Shown: positions 27,838-37,991, counted from the stretch's first letter. The stretch: 64,000 nucleotides of DNA from Bifidobacterium scardovii JCM 12489 = DSM 13734 (GCF_001042635.1 NZ_AP012331.1:1922001-1986000), one strand, 5' to 3'. The notes: generated by a model not told the origin, from the letters alone. Made by a program: numbers and translations.

Positions 27838-27865
27838 TCATCATGCCATCCCCGCCGGGACGCCT

Positions 27866-28681
27866 CTATGCGCCGATGCCGCCGACGGCGATGTCGACGG
27901 CCTCGTCCGCATCGTCGGTCATCGTCACCAGATGCGGGTCCACGCCGGAGATCATCCCCTGTTCCTTCACCGGGCCGTTCAGCCAGTCGAGCAGGCCCTG
28001 CCAGTAGGCCTTCCCATACAGCACCACGGGCATCGACGTGACCTTGTGGGTCTGCACGAGCGTGAGCAGCTCGAACATCTCGTCGAGCGTGCCGAAACCT
28101 CCCGGGCAGACGATCACGCCGGAGGAATACTTCACGAACATCGTTTTTCTGACGAAGAAGTACCGGAAGCTCAATCCCAGGTTCACATAGTCGTTGACGC
28201 CCTGTTCGAAAGGCAGTTCGATGCCCAGGCCGACCGACTTGCCGCCGGCGAGCGCCGCGCCGCGGTTGGCGGCCTCCATGATGCCGGGGCCGCCGCCGGT
28301 GATGACCGCGATGCCGCGCTCGGCGATCAGACGGCCCATGCGCTGCGCCGATTGATAATCGGGCTCATCGGGGCGGGTGCGCGCCGAGCCGAACACGCTG
28401 ACCGCCGGGCCGATCGCGGCGAGTTCGTCGAATCCCTCGACGAACTCGGATTGGATGCGCAGCACGCGCCACGGGTCCATGTTGAGCCATGCGGCGCCAT
28501 CGTCGTTCCGCAGCAGCTTCGCGGTGCTGCTGTCGGAGGGGATCATCGTGCCGCGCATGATGGCGGCCCCACGCTGGTACGTGGCGCCGGACACCGCGGC
28601 CGTACGCCCTTCGCCGTCGTTCCCGGTATGGCCGGCCACGCTGTGGGCGCTGGCCCCGTCCTGATATTCGGATTCCACCAT
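27866..28681 (-). CDS. LOG-family TIGR00730 Rossmann-fold protein
   Basis: 271 residues with the LOG/lysine-decarboxylase-like fold. The motifs 'SVFGSARTRPDEPDYQSA', ITGGGPGIMEAANRGA and VCPGGFGTLDEMFELLTL (the PGGxGTxxE signature) are all present. Relatives hydrolyse nucleoside 5'-monophosphates (cytokinin-activating type); they are not lysine decarboxylases despite old annotation. The N-terminal 70 residues are less conserved. ATG 28681 follows GGAAGGATCGATC. It lies downstream of nhaA in the same direction, with 91 bp between them. Confidence 0.82.
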   Translation of the reverse strand: MVESEYQDGASAHSVAGHTGNDGEGRTAAVSGATYQRGAAIMRGTMIPSDSSTAKLLRNDDGAAWLNMDPWRVLRIQSEFVEGFDELAAIGPAVSVFGSARTRPDEPDYQSAQRMGRLIAERGIAVITGGGPGIMEAANRGAALAGGKSVGLGIELPFEQGVNDYVNLGLSFRYFFVRKTMFVKYSSGVIVCPGGFGTLDEMFELLTLVQTHKVTSMPVVLYGKAYWQGLLDWLNGPVKEQGMISGVDPHLVTMTDDADEAVDIAVGGIGA

Positions 28682-28772
28682 GATCGATCCTTCCTGCCGA
28701 GCCCCTGCCGAGCATTCGGCCGACGTTCCCGAAAGCCCCGCGGGGCTCACGCAGCCGGGCGAAGGTCCGGCG

Positions 28773-30038
28773 TCAGCGTTCCCCGTGGCGCTCGGCCCAG
28801 TGCTTCGACTGATGGTTCAACAGTATGCCGGATATCGTCGCCGCGATCAACGATGCCATGAGCACGCCGAAGCGGCTTTCCGCCGACAGCTCCGCGTTCG
28901 AGTAGGCCAGCGAGGCGATGAGGAAGGACACGGTGAAGCCGATGCCGCACGCGCATGCCGCGGGGAACATGTCGCGCACGCGCAGCCCCTTGGCCATGTC
29001 CAGCCCGCACAGATGCGTGGACACCCACGCGGTGGTCATGATGCCGAGCGGCTTGCCGACCACCAGCGCCACGACGATGGCGATGACCACCGGGGAGAGC
29101 ATGAGCTCCGGACTCAGCGACTCGAAGTGCACGCCGGTGGCGAACAGCGCGAAGATCGGCAGAGCCAGCAGCGCGGAGAACGGCTGGAGTTTGCTGGCGT
29201 AGCGTTCGGCGCGCGGCGAGGTCTCGCCGAACATCTCCCGCGACGGGGTCAGCAGGCCGACGAGCACGCCGGCAAGGGTCGGGTGGATGCCGGCCTCGAA
29301 CATCATCACCCACGCGAATATGCCGACGACCGCCACCAGCAGCCACGGCACCCGCTTCATGCGCACGAGCACGGTCCAGATGGCCGCGCACACGGCGATG
29401 CCGATGAACCAGTACCACGCGTTGAGCGAGGAGAAGAACACGGCGATCAGGATGATGGCGAGCAGGTCGTCCACGGTGGCGAGCGTCATCAGGAACGCGC
29501 GGATGGAGCCGGGCAGCGCCTTGGCGAACAGCGCCAGCACGGCCAGCGAGAACGCGATGTCCGTGGCGGTCGGGACCGCCCACCCCTGGGCCATTTCGCC
29601 GAACGAAATGGTGCTGCCGGTGGTGGTCAGCACCAGATCGCCGACGGCCCCGGGCCCGAACCGCGAGAACAGCGCCAGCACGGCGACGAACAGGATCGGC
29701 GGGGTCAGCATGCCGCCGACCGCGCACAGCATGGGCACGGCGGCGGCCTTCGGATTGGCGAGCGAGCCGGTGGTGAGTTCCTGTTTCAGGTCCAGGCCGA
29801 CCGTCAGGAAGAAGATGGTGAGCAGGCCGTCCTGCGCCCAGTGGCCGATCGGCAGGTCGAGATTGGTGTGGGGTATCGCGATGTGCGTCTCCGAGATCGT
29901 CTCGAACAGGTGCGCCGTGGCCGGCAGATTCGCCAGGATCAGGCCGGCGAGCGCGAAACTGAGCATGATCAGGCCTGATAGTCGATCCGATGCGGCGATC
30001 CGCCGTATCGTCGCCCAGGTTCCGCGTGTTGTGCTCAT
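28773..30038 (-). CDS. nhaA: Na+/H+ antiporter NhaA
   Basis: 421 residues with about 12 membrane helices. The segments 'MLSFALAGLILANLP', 'TVGLDLKQELTTGSL', the paired-Asp transport site VDDLLAIILIAVFFSS, 'TATDIAFSLAVLALF' and 'GIHPTLAGVLVGLLTP' are all characteristic. The protein exports sodium (or lithium) in exchange for protons. ATG 30038 follows GGAGGACC. A terminator-like hairpin lies 30-60 bp upstream of the start and could control this gene or end the preceding one. Confidence 0.93.
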   Translation of the reverse strand: MSTTRGTWATIRRIAASDRLSGLIMLSFALAGLILANLPATAHLFETISETHIAIPHTNLDLPIGHWAQDGLLTIFFLTVGLDLKQELTTGSLANPKAAAVPMLCAVGGMLTPPILFVAVLALFSRFGPGAVGDLVLTTTGSTISFGEMAQGWAVPTATDIAFSLAVLALFAKALPGSIRAFLMTLATVDDLLAIILIAVFFSSLNAWYWFIGIAVCAAIWTVLVRMKRVPWLLVAVVGIFAWVMMFEAGIHPTLAGVLVGLLTPSREMFGETSPRAERYASKLQPFSALLALPIFALFATGVHFESLSPELMLSPVVIAIVVALVVGKPLGIMTTAWVSTHLCGLDMAKGLRVRDMFPAACACGIGFTVSFLIASLAYSNAELSAESRFGVLMASLIAATISGILLNHQSKHWAERHGER

Positions 30039-30067
30039 TGGTCCTCCATGCTGTTGGCGCGCGCAAT

Positions 30068-30099
30068 CAAAAACGCCTGCCGCGATCACGACAGGCGTT
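30068..30099 (-). terminator. rho-independent terminator-like hairpin ahead of nhaA
   Basis: On the minus strand AACGCCTG pairs with CAGGCGTT (30092-30099 and 30072-30079), and TTTTTGA follows. It lies after the MalY-type gene's stop (30174) and before the nhaA start (30038). It is a simple terminator for the former, or an attenuator if nhaA is transcribed from the TACAAT around 30120. Confidence 0.7.
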
Positions 30100-30173
30100 G
30101 TGACGATAATCGATTTCCATTGTACCGATCGGACGTTACCCCGAAGAGCCCCGTCCGACACGGAGCGGCGGTC

Positions 30174-31373
30174 TCAGCGTTCGTTGCGTTCGCCGCGCGC
30201 CGCGATGGCCTTGCCGATGCGTTCGAGCACCGTGGCCAGCATCGGCCTCGGGCAGGCGAGGTTCACGCGCTCGAAACCGGATCCGGCGTCGCCGAACAGC
30301 ACGCCCTCGTCGAAATACACGCGGGCCTCGTTGCGCATGAAGTCGCGCAGCTCGCAGCAGCAGCCGAATCCGAGCCCGCGGCAGTCGAGCCAGGCCAGGT
30401 AGGTGCCTTCCGGCTCGACGAGCGTGACGCCGGGCGTGGCCGCGGCGAAATCCCGCAGCAGGGCGAGGTTGCCGGCGAGCACCTCCATGAGCTCGTCCAG
30501 CCACGGCTCGGCCGTGTTGTAGGCCGCCTGACAGGCGATCAGGCCGAAATGGCTGACGGTGAGGCCCGCGATGTTCTCGGCCGCGACGTCGAACGCGCGC
30601 TTGAGCTCGGGATTGGCGGTGATCACGTTCGAGCACAGCAGCCCGGCCAGGTTGAAGGTCTTGGTCGGCGCGGTGAACTCGAAGCAATGCTGAGCGTACC
30701 GCTCCCCCAGCGTGCCGTACATCGTCACCGGGTGCCCCGGATAGGAGAAGTCGGCGTGGATCTCATCGGCGAGCACCGTCACGCCGTTGTCGATGCAGAT
30801 GTCGCCGAGTCGCCTGAGCTCGTCGGCGCTCCACACGCGTCCGACCGGATTGTGGGGGTTGCACAGCATGATGGCCGTGCAGCGCGGGTCGGCGGCTTTG
30901 GCGGCCAGATCGTCGAAATCCATGGTGTAATGGCCGGCCTCGTCCATGATCAGCTGGTTGTTGAGGATGGTGAGCCCGTTGTGCTCGGCCGCCGCAGTGA
31001 ACGGGTAGTAGACGGGTCCCTGGATGATGACCTTGTCTCCGGGATGGGTCACCGCGCGCAGGGCCGTGTTGACGGCCGGCATGACGCCGTCGGACAGGCT
31101 CACCCATTCCGGCCTGATCCGCCAGTGGTGGCGGCGGTCCATCCAGCCGACCAGCGCGTCGAAATACGCGTCGGTCGCATAATCGTAGCCGAAGATGTCG
31201 GTCTGCGCGGCATGGACGAGCGCGTCGACGATCTCGGGGGCCGGCTTGAACTCCATGTCGGCCACGGACATGGCGATCACGTCGTCGTTCCCGGCGCCCA
31301 TGTCCTCCTCGATCATGTGCCACTTCACGGAAGTGGTGTGCCGCCGGTCCACCAAGGTCTCAAAATCGTACAC
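30174..31373 (-). CDS. malY: MalY/PatB-type PLP-dependent C-S beta-lyase (cystathionine beta-lyase-like)
   Basis: 399 residues, fold-type I aminotransferase class. Characteristic parts are DRRHTTSVKWHM at the start, 'AMSVADMEFKPAPEIVDAL', 'IFGYDYAT', the Asn in 'CNPHNPVGRVW', 'LADEIHADFSYPG' and the PLP lysine in TAPTKTFNLAGL. Such enzymes cleave cystathionine or similar beta-substituted cysteines, yielding homocysteine or thiol, ammonia and pyruvate. The start is taken as GTG 31373, with AAGGAG eight bases before it and family-like MYDFETLVDRR following; an ATG at 31466 has no ribosome site. The role would complement MetY in sulfur amino-acid metabolism. Confidence 0.87.
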   Translation of the reverse strand: MYDFETLVDRRHTTSVKWHMIEEDMGAGNDDVIAMSVADMEFKPAPEIVDALVHAAQTDIFGYDYATDAYFDALVGWMDRRHHWRIRPEWVSLSDGVMPAVNTALRAVTHPGDKVIIQGPVYYPFTAAAEHNGLTILNNQLIMDEAGHYTMDFDDLAAKAADPRCTAIMLCNPHNPVGRVWSADELRRLGDICIDNGVTVLADEIHADFSYPGHPVTMYGTLGERYAQHCFEFTAPTKTFNLAGLLCSNVITANPELKRAFDVAAENIAGLTVSHFGLIACQAAYNTAEPWLDELMEVLAGNLALLRDFAAATPGVTLVEPEGTYLAWLDCRGLGFGCCCELRDFMRNEARVYFDEGVLFGDAGSGFERVNLACPRPMLATVLERIGKAIAARGERNER

Positions 31374-31556
31374 GCCGAACACTCCTTCCGATGATGCCCC
31401 GACCGGGGCCTGACACGATGCCATGCGGCCGCCCGCCCGGGCGGGCCGACGGCAAACGTCATCCATGCTACCGCATGCCGTCGGCCGCCCGGCATGCCTC
31501 GATTTCCTCGCGGTGCATTCAATTGCCCGCCCGCACCGGCCAAAACCGGTCAGGCA

Positions 31557-31592
31557 TGGAAAAAGCCCTCGGCTCCATATGGAGGCGAGGGC
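31557..31592 (-). terminator. terminator downstream of the tandem tRNA-Arg genes
   Basis: On the minus strand GCCCTCGCCTCC and GGAGCCGAGGGC (31581-31592 and 31565-31576) form a 12-bp stem with one internal mismatch, an ATAT loop and a TTTTT tail. It follows the tRNA copy at 31600. Confidence 0.85.
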
Positions 31593-31599
31593 TTCTCTG

Positions 31600-31673
31600 T
31601 GCGCCAGACAGGATTCGAACCTGCGACCTGCTGATCCGTAGTCAGCTGCTCTAATCCGCTGGGCTACTGGCGC
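31600..31673 (-). tRNA. tRNA-Arg (anticodon ACG), copy 1
   Basis: 74 nt with a full cloverleaf on the minus strand. The acceptor GCGCCAG pairs with CTGGCGC and the discriminator base is A. The anticodon arm GCTGA-CTACGGA-TCAGC places ACG at positions 34-36, reading CGN codons with inosine. The T arm contains GGTTCGAATCC. No CCA is encoded. Confidence 0.97.
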
Positions 31674-31718
31674 ATACCGATATCCGGTTATTGGTGCCGC
31701 GGATCGCTCCGCAGCGGG

Positions 31719-31792
31719 TGCGCCAGACAGGATTCGAACCTGCGACCTGCTGATCCGTAGTCAGCTGCTCTAATCCGCTGGGCTACTGGCGC
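31719..31792 (-). tRNA. tRNA-Arg (anticodon ACG), copy 2
   Basis: Identical in all arms to copy 1 and 45 bp upstream of it on the same strand. The two form a small tandem cluster, probably one transcript ended by the terminator at 31557-31592. Confidence 0.97.
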
Positions 31793-31957
31793 ATGCTGCC
31801 TTGTTTTTGGCAACTCGAATAAGATACATCCACATGCCGATTTATGCAACTTAGCGTGTCGCGCACGAGGCGGCACCCCCGTACGCCACCCCATCGAAAG
31901 CTTGCAATTCCAACGGATCTCCCATGCCGCACATCGCGACACGCCGTGGGACGCTGG

Positions 31958-32220
31958 TATCCCGCGTCATTAATTCATTGAGTAATTCTGGCTCCCCTCT
32001 ATGAGGCTGAGCCGTGAAGCAAACGCCGGAGGCGTTTGTAGGCGAAGGCGAACGACAGTGAGCAGATAAGACTGCGGCCGTAAGGCCATCCTTGATCGCG
32101 GACGAGCTGTCGGCGTAGCCGACTGAGGGGAGACCATGCGAATCGGCTTGATTCAGGCGTTCGCGGCAATGCTCCCCTCCAAGAGGGGAGCCAGAGTACA
32201 CGAACTTACGACGCAGGATA
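31958..32220. repeat. CTAG-flanked inverted-repeat element, family A copy 3
   Basis: 263 bp. The left end TATCCCGCGTCATTAATTC follows CTGG (31954-31957, one base off CTAG). The right end GAACTTACGACGCAGGATA is followed by CTAG (32221-32224). The core has the GGCTCCCCTC hairpin sequences, GAGCTGTCGGCGTAGCCGAC, and CGAATCGGCTTGATTCAG, matching the copy at 23263, plus an inserted stretch of about 80 bp. The right CTAG supplies the stop codon of clpX. Confidence 0.7.
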
Positions 32221-33549
<1,329 letters not shown>

Positions 33550-33707
33550 AAGGCTCTCTCCCTGCTCCCGTGCAGGCTTCCCGGCACTCGTGCGGGAAGC
33601 GGTCGTCCATACGCCGGAAGGGGCGCGCCGAAGCCGACGCACCCCGTTGACGGCGATATCGTTCGACGGCTCCTATGCGGAGAGCCGTCACACCCGTCAG
33701 GCCCCCG

Positions 33708-34412
33708 TTACGAGCGGTGCTCGAGCACCTCGTCGACGATGCCGTACTCCTTGGCCTCCTGGGCCGTCAGGAAGGTGTCGACCTCGATGTCGCGGCGGAT
33801 CTTCTCGACGTCCTGGCCGGTGTGCTTGGCCAGCGTGTTCTCCAGCCACTCGCGCATGCGCAGCATCTCGCGGGCCTGGATCTCGATCTCGGTCGCCTTG
33901 CCGAAGCCCTGGTCGATGGCCGGCTGGTGGATGAGCACGCGGGCGTTCGGCAGCATGAGCCGTTTGCCCTTGGCGCCGGCCGCCAGCAGGATCGCCGCGG
34001 CGGACGCGGCCTGGCCAAGGCACACGGTCTGCACGTCGGGCTTGATGTACTGCATCGTGTCGTAGATCGCGGTCATCGCGGTCATCGAGCCGCCGGGCGA
34101 GTTGATGTACATCATCACGTCGCGGTTCGGATCCTGCGATTCGAGCACCAGCAGCTGCGCCATGATGTCGTCGGCCGACGTGTCGTCCACCTGCACGCCC
34201 ATGAAGATGATGCGGTCCTCGAACAGCTTGGTGTACGGGTCCTGCGTCTTCATGCCGTACGGCGTCTTCTCGCTGAACTGCGGCAGCACGTAGCGGTCCT
34301 GCGGTGCGCCGAACGCGCGTGCGCGCGCGGCGGCGGGCATGAACCCGACCACGCCGGCGCCTCCGGCCAGACGGTCGGCGCGGGCGGCGAATTGCGCTTC
34401 CTCGGATGCCAT
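33708..34412 (-). CDS. clpP2: ATP-dependent Clp protease proteolytic subunit ClpP2
   Basis: 234 residues. The catalytic triad is present: Ser in GQAASAAAILLAAG, His in LIHQPAIDQG and Asp in EVDTFLTAQE. '[22 protein letters not shown]' forms the substrate-binding strand. The protein has a longer N-terminus (about 45 residues before KTQDPYTKLFEDR) than clpP1. Actinobacteria make ClpP as a mixed ClpP1-ClpP2 tetradecamer, with both subunits needed for activity. ATG 34412 follows GGGGAG and lies 5 bp after the clpP1 stop. Confidence 0.93.
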   Translation of the reverse strand: MASEEAQFAARADRLAGGAGVVGFMPAAARARAFGAPQDRYVLPQFSEKTPYGMKTQDPYTKLFEDRIIFMGVQVDDTSADDIMAQLLVLESQDPNRDVMMYINSPGGSMTAMTAIYDTMQYIKPDVQTVCLGQAASAAAILLAAGAKGKRLMLPNARVLIHQPAIDQGFGKATEIEIQAREMLRMREWLENTLAKHTGQDVEKIRRDIEVDTFLTAQEAKEYGIVDEVLEHRS

Positions 34413-34417
34413 ATGCG

Positions 34418-35035
34418 TCACTCCCCTTCCTTGCCCATCGTGTCGGGCGTGGACACGAGCTTGTCGATGAAGCCGTACTCCAGCGCCTCCTCGGCGGTGA
34501 ACCAATGGTCGTACTCGTTGTCGCGGTAGATCTCCTCCACCGTGTGCCCGGTCTGCTCGGCGGTCAGCTCGGCGAGCGTCTTCTTCATGTCCATGATCAG
34601 CTCGGCGTTGATGCGCACGTCCGTGGTCGTGCCGCCGATGCCGCCGGACGGCTGGTGCATGAGCACGCGCGCGTGCGAGGTGAGGTAGCGCTTGCCCGGC
34701 GTGCCGGACGACAGCAGGAACTGGCCCATCGAGGCGCACATGCCGATGCCGACGGTCGCCACGTCGGGCTCGATGAGCTGCATGGTGTCGTAGATCGCCA
34801 TGCCGGCGGTGATCGACCCGCCGGGCGAGTTGATGTACAGCCAGATGTCCTTCTTCGGGTCCTCGGCAGCAAGCATCAGCATCTGGGCGCAGATGCGGTT
34901 GGCCATATCATCCTTGACCTCTTCGCCCATCCAGATGATGCGGTCCTTGAGCAGCCTATTGAAAATCGGGTCCACCATGGACGGGGCCTCGCCCTCGGCC
35001 ATCGTGGGTGAAGATGTCAGCAAACCTGCCACCAT
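34418..35035 (-). CDS. clpP1: ATP-dependent Clp protease proteolytic subunit ClpP1
   Basis: 205 residues. It has '[19 protein letters not shown]', Ser in [12 protein letters not shown], His in LMHQPSGG and Asp in YRDNEYDHW, so the catalytic triad is complete. It partners ClpP2 in the Clp protease core. ATG 35035 is preceded by AAGGAGAC, and it is the first gene of the clpP1-clpP2-clpX group. 167 bp separate it from the NahK-like gene upstream, and this gap presumably holds the promoter. Confidence 0.94.
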   Translation of the reverse strand: MVAGLLTSSPTMAEGEAPSMVDPIFNRLLKDRIIWMGEEVKDDMANRICAQMLMLAAEDPKKDIWLYINSPGGSITAGMAIYDTMQLIEPDVATVGIGMCASMGQFLLSSGTPGKRYLTSHARVLMHQPSGGIGGTTTDVRINAELIMDMKKTLAELTAEQTGHTVEEIYRDNEYDHWFTAEEALEYGFIDKLVSTPDTMGKEGE

Positions 35036-35202
35036 GTCTCCTTATCAATGTTTCGTTACATTGAGAACATTACCGCCTTGAAGCGACGATCCGCGCCATT
35101 TCGCCGCCTTTTCGGCTACCCGCATAGGATGGCGGCCGCGGGACGGGTCATGCCCCGATCCGCGGCCGGCGTGCGGAGCGCACTCCCGAAGCCGATCGTG
35201 GA

Positions 35203-36318
35203 TCAGGCGTACTTCGCGATGACCCCGGTCATCGCATCCCACTGCTCCTCCATATCGGAGACGAGCTTGAACTGGGTGCGGCAGCGGTCGAGGTTCTGGC
35301 CCTCGTACTGGATGTGGAAGTACCCGTCGCCCTCGAGGTAGTCGGTCAGGAAGCGGATGCCGCATTCGAGGGTCATGAGCTTGGCGCCCCACGGCAGGTA
35401 CTCGAGCTCGGCGGCGGTGAGCATGCCGTCGGTGCCCTTGAGGAACCCCTGCGTGTAGATGTCGAACAGGTCGATGTCGAAGTTGACCTTGCTCAGGTCC
35501 TTCTCGTCCTCGGCGCTGTGGTTGGCGCCGAAGCGGATCGAATCACCGAAGTCGTTGATCGACAGGCCGGGCATCACGGTGTCGAGGTCGATCACGCACA
35601 CCGGCTCGTGGGTCTCCTTGTCGAGCAGCACGTTGTTGATCTTCGTGTCGTTGTGGGTCACGCGCAGCGGCAGCTTGCCGTCGCGCAGCGCCTGCAGCGC
35701 CACCGAGCAGTCGGCGGCGTGGTCACGCACGAACGCGATCTCGGCGGTGCAGTCCTTGGCGCGGCCGAGCGCGTCGGCGGCCAGCGCCTTCTCGAATTTG
35801 GCGAGGCGGTCCTCGGTGTCGTGGAAGTGCGGGATCGTCTCGTGCAGCGTGTCGGCCGGATAGTCCTTGAGCAGGCGCTGGAAGGCGCCGAATGCCTCGC
35901 CGCAGGTACGGAACAGCTCCGGGGTCTCGACCTTCTGCAGGCACACGGTGCCCTCGACGAAGGTGTAGACGCGCCATGCGCCGCCTTCGCCGTCCGTGTA
36001 GTACGGGTCGCCGCCCGCGGTGCGGCGCACGGTCATGGTGCCGCGGTCCGGGTCGCCGCCGGTCTCGATCAGGTGCTGGCGCAGGTAATCGGTCACGCCG
36101 ACGATGTTCTCCATGAGCTGGTCGGGCCGCTTGAACGCGGCGGACGACATGCGCTGCAGGATGTAGCGCACGCAGTCGCCGTCCCCGGTCTGCTCGTAGA
36201 CGCAGAACGTGTCGTTGATATGCCCCTGGCCGAAGCGGACCGTGCCGACCACGACCGCGTCATCGCCGAAATCATAGGCCTTCAGTACTTCGGGCAGCAT
36301 TTGCTCGGCAGTCGCCAT
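35203..36318 (-). CDS. nahK: NahK-like N-acetylhexosamine 1-kinase (APH fold)
   Basis: 371 residues, very like bifidobacterial NahK, which phosphorylates N-acetylhexosamines at C1 for the lacto-N-biose/GNB pathway. The nucleotide-binding start 'GQGHINDTFCVY', 'GGAWRVYTFVEGTVCLQ', the catalytic loop THNDTKINNVLLD and the metal site VIDLDTVMPGLSINDFGDS, then 'IRFGANHS', match the aminoglycoside phosphotransferase fold. No lacto-N-biose phosphorylase or UDP-sugar gene lies nearby, so the substrate could be another sugar. ATG 36318 follows GGAGGAGAGTA. Confidence 0.85.
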   Translation of the reverse strand: MATAEQMLPEVLKAYDFGDDAVVVGTVRFGQGHINDTFCVYEQTGDGDCVRYILQRMSSAAFKRPDQLMENIVGVTDYLRQHLIETGGDPDRGTMTVRRTAGGDPYYTDGEGGAWRVYTFVEGTVCLQKVETPELFRTCGEAFGAFQRLLKDYPADTLHETIPHFHDTEDRLAKFEKALAADALGRAKDCTAEIAFVRDHAADCSVALQALRDGKLPLRVTHNDTKINNVLLDKETHEPVCVIDLDTVMPGLSINDFGDSIRFGANHSAEDEKDLSKVNFDIDLFDIYTQGFLKGTDGMLTAAELEYLPWGAKLMTLECGIRFLTDYLEGDGYFHIQYEGQNLDRCRTQFKLVSDMEEQWDAMTGVIAKYA

Positions 36319-36436
36319 TACTCTCCTCCATCCATGATGCGCTGAAGCGTGGAGCGGCCACGCTTCATGCTTCCTTGCACGCGATGACGCTCCAACAGGT
36401 GCCGTCACGTATTTATGACAACAATCTTTACTATAT

Positions 36437-36468
36437 CGCATATCATGTTACGACACCACTGATATGCG
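36437..36468. promoter_or_regulatory. spaced perfect inverted repeat upstream of nahK
   Basis: CGCATATCA (36437-36445) and TGATATGCG (36460-36468) are perfect inverse copies, 14 bases apart, in an A/T-rich stretch between nahK and the CLC gene. The spacing equals that of the repeat at 16715-16744. It is a candidate operator for nahK (ATG 120 bp away). Confidence 0.5.
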
Positions 36469-36493
36469 CCATACTGTATTATGGCAAGGTTCT

Positions 36494-37855
36494 TTACTTA
36501 TTGTGCGTCGCCGATCGCTTCGCGCCAAGCGCTTCCCTGGCGCCGATCCAGGCGAGCAGACGGCCCGACACCAACGAGGAGACCGCCACGGCGACGCCGA
36601 CCGGCACGAAGAACCCGATCGGCGCCTCGGTCAGTTCCATGACCAGGCACATGGCCATGAGCGGCGCCTGCTGGGATGCGGACAGCAGCGCTGCCGCGCC
36701 GATCAGCGCGCACGAGGTCACCGAATCGGCCGGGAAGGCGATCACCCACGCCAGCCCAAGGGTCGCGCCGAGCGTCGAGCCGAGCGCGATGCCCGGCTGC
36801 AGCACGCCGCCCGATGCGCCGGAGCGTATGGTCAGCAGGGTCACCGCCGCCTTGGCGGCGAAGGACGCCAGCAACACCAGCGCCAGCACGCCGGCATGCG
36901 TATGACCGCCGATGTCGAGCAGCGTCCATGGCGAGGAGCCGGAGCCATGCGGCGCCGCCGTGGAGAAGCCCAGCTGCGCGGCCGCGCGGCCGTTGCCCAT
37001 CACCTGCGGCACGGCCAGCGCGACCAGCCCGGTGAGCAGGCCGGCCAGCGGCATCATCCACAGGATCGCCCGGCCGGTCGGCTTGTGCGATTCGGCCCAC
37101 TGCGATCCGCGGCGGAACAGCGCGCCGGCCACGCCGAACAGGATGCCGCCGAGGGCCGCGAACAGCATCAGGCTCGGCGTGTGCTCGGCCTGCATCGCGC
37201 CGATGCCGTAGAACGCGTGATGGCCCTTGATGCTGGTGGCGACGAAGGCGGCTACGGACGACGTGCCCAGGGCGAACGCCACGGTTTCGATGGTCGCGTC
37301 CGCCAGCAGGATCTCGACGGCGAAGAACATGCCGGCCAGCGGGGCGTTGTACACACCGCCGAGCCCGGCTCCGGCCGCCACGGCCACCACCAGGCGCCGG
37401 TCGACGCCCCGTTCCCCGTCGATGCGGAGCAGATCGCAGAACCGCTGGGCGAGCATCGCGCCGAGCTCGCGCGGCGCGACCTCGCGGCCGATCGACGCGC
37501 CGGACCCGACGATGGCGATCTGCAGCACCACATGCACGATCGTCTGCCAGATCGGCATCCGCGCGCCGTGCACCGCCTGCTTGACGGAGGGCACCTTGGC
37601 GGTCCGCGTGCGCAGCAGCCACCAGATCACACCGGCCACGGACAGGCCGGCCGTCACCGAGACGGCGCGCCGCAGCGCGGGGACGGCGAAGGGGCCCGGA
37701 ACCGACAGATCCTCGACGTACCCGAGCATGGCATGCTCGATGCCGTAGAGCAGCAGGGTCAGCAGGCCGGCGCCGACGCCGATGAGCCCGCCGAGCACGA
37801 CGACCGCCAGCACGATCCACCCCAAACGACCGATCCCGGTTGCGCGTGTCGCCAT
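36494..37855 (-). CDS. CLC-family chloride channel/antiporter
   Basis: 453 residues with about 12 membrane segments. The gating glutamate sits in GSGASIGREVAP; the usual motif is GxEGP, and Val replaces the second Gly here. Later are 'GVYNAPLAGMFFAVEILL' and 'SGGVLQPGIALGSTLG', the GxFxP-like selectivity segment. Because of the altered gate motif it might be a divergent CLC with different anion preference, but no fluoride-type signature is clear. ATG 37855 follows GGAGGAATC. It lies between tig and nahK, and transcription continues in the same direction. Confidence 0.85.
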   Translation of the reverse strand: MATRATGIGRLGWIVLAVVVLGGLIGVGAGLLTLLLYGIEHAMLGYVEDLSVPGPFAVPALRRAVSVTAGLSVAGVIWWLLRTRTAKVPSVKQAVHGARMPIWQTIVHVVLQIAIVGSGASIGREVAPRELGAMLAQRFCDLLRIDGERGVDRRLVVAVAAGAGLGGVYNAPLAGMFFAVEILLADATIETVAFALGTSSVAAFVATSIKGHHAFYGIGAMQAEHTPSLMLFAALGGILFGVAGALFRRGSQWAESHKPTGRAILWMMPLAGLLTGLVALAVPQVMGNGRAAAQLGFSTAAPHGSGSSPWTLLDIGGHTHAGVLALVLLASFAAKAAVTLLTIRSGASGGVLQPGIALGSTLGATLGLAWVIAFPADSVTSCALIGAAALLSASQQAPLMAMCLVMELTEAPIGFFVPVGVAVAVSSLVSGRLLAWIGAREALGAKRSATHNK

Positions 37856-37928
37856 GATTCCTCCGATCCGCACGGCCATCCGCCATATATGCGCCGCCGG
37901 CGCGGCAATACGGCTATATGCAATGATA

Positions 37929-37956
37929 AAGCCCGGAATCTTGCGATTCCGGGCTT
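37929..37956 (-). terminator. bidirectional-looking terminator after tig
   Basis: AAGCCCGGAATC and GATTCCGGGCTT form a perfect 12-bp stem around a 4-base loop (TTGC on the plus strand). On the minus strand it follows the tig stop by 35 bp and continues TATCATTG. It separates tig from the CLC gene. Confidence 0.8.
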
Positions 37957-37991
37957 GTCCACATCCTACGACAACGAGTCGCGGACTATGC

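Noticed and set aside
31600..31792. Integration site of a mobile element at the tandem tRNA-Arg genes
   Set aside because: No integrase, no partial tRNA duplication and no foreign gene cluster adjoins; both copies look like an ordinary tandem.
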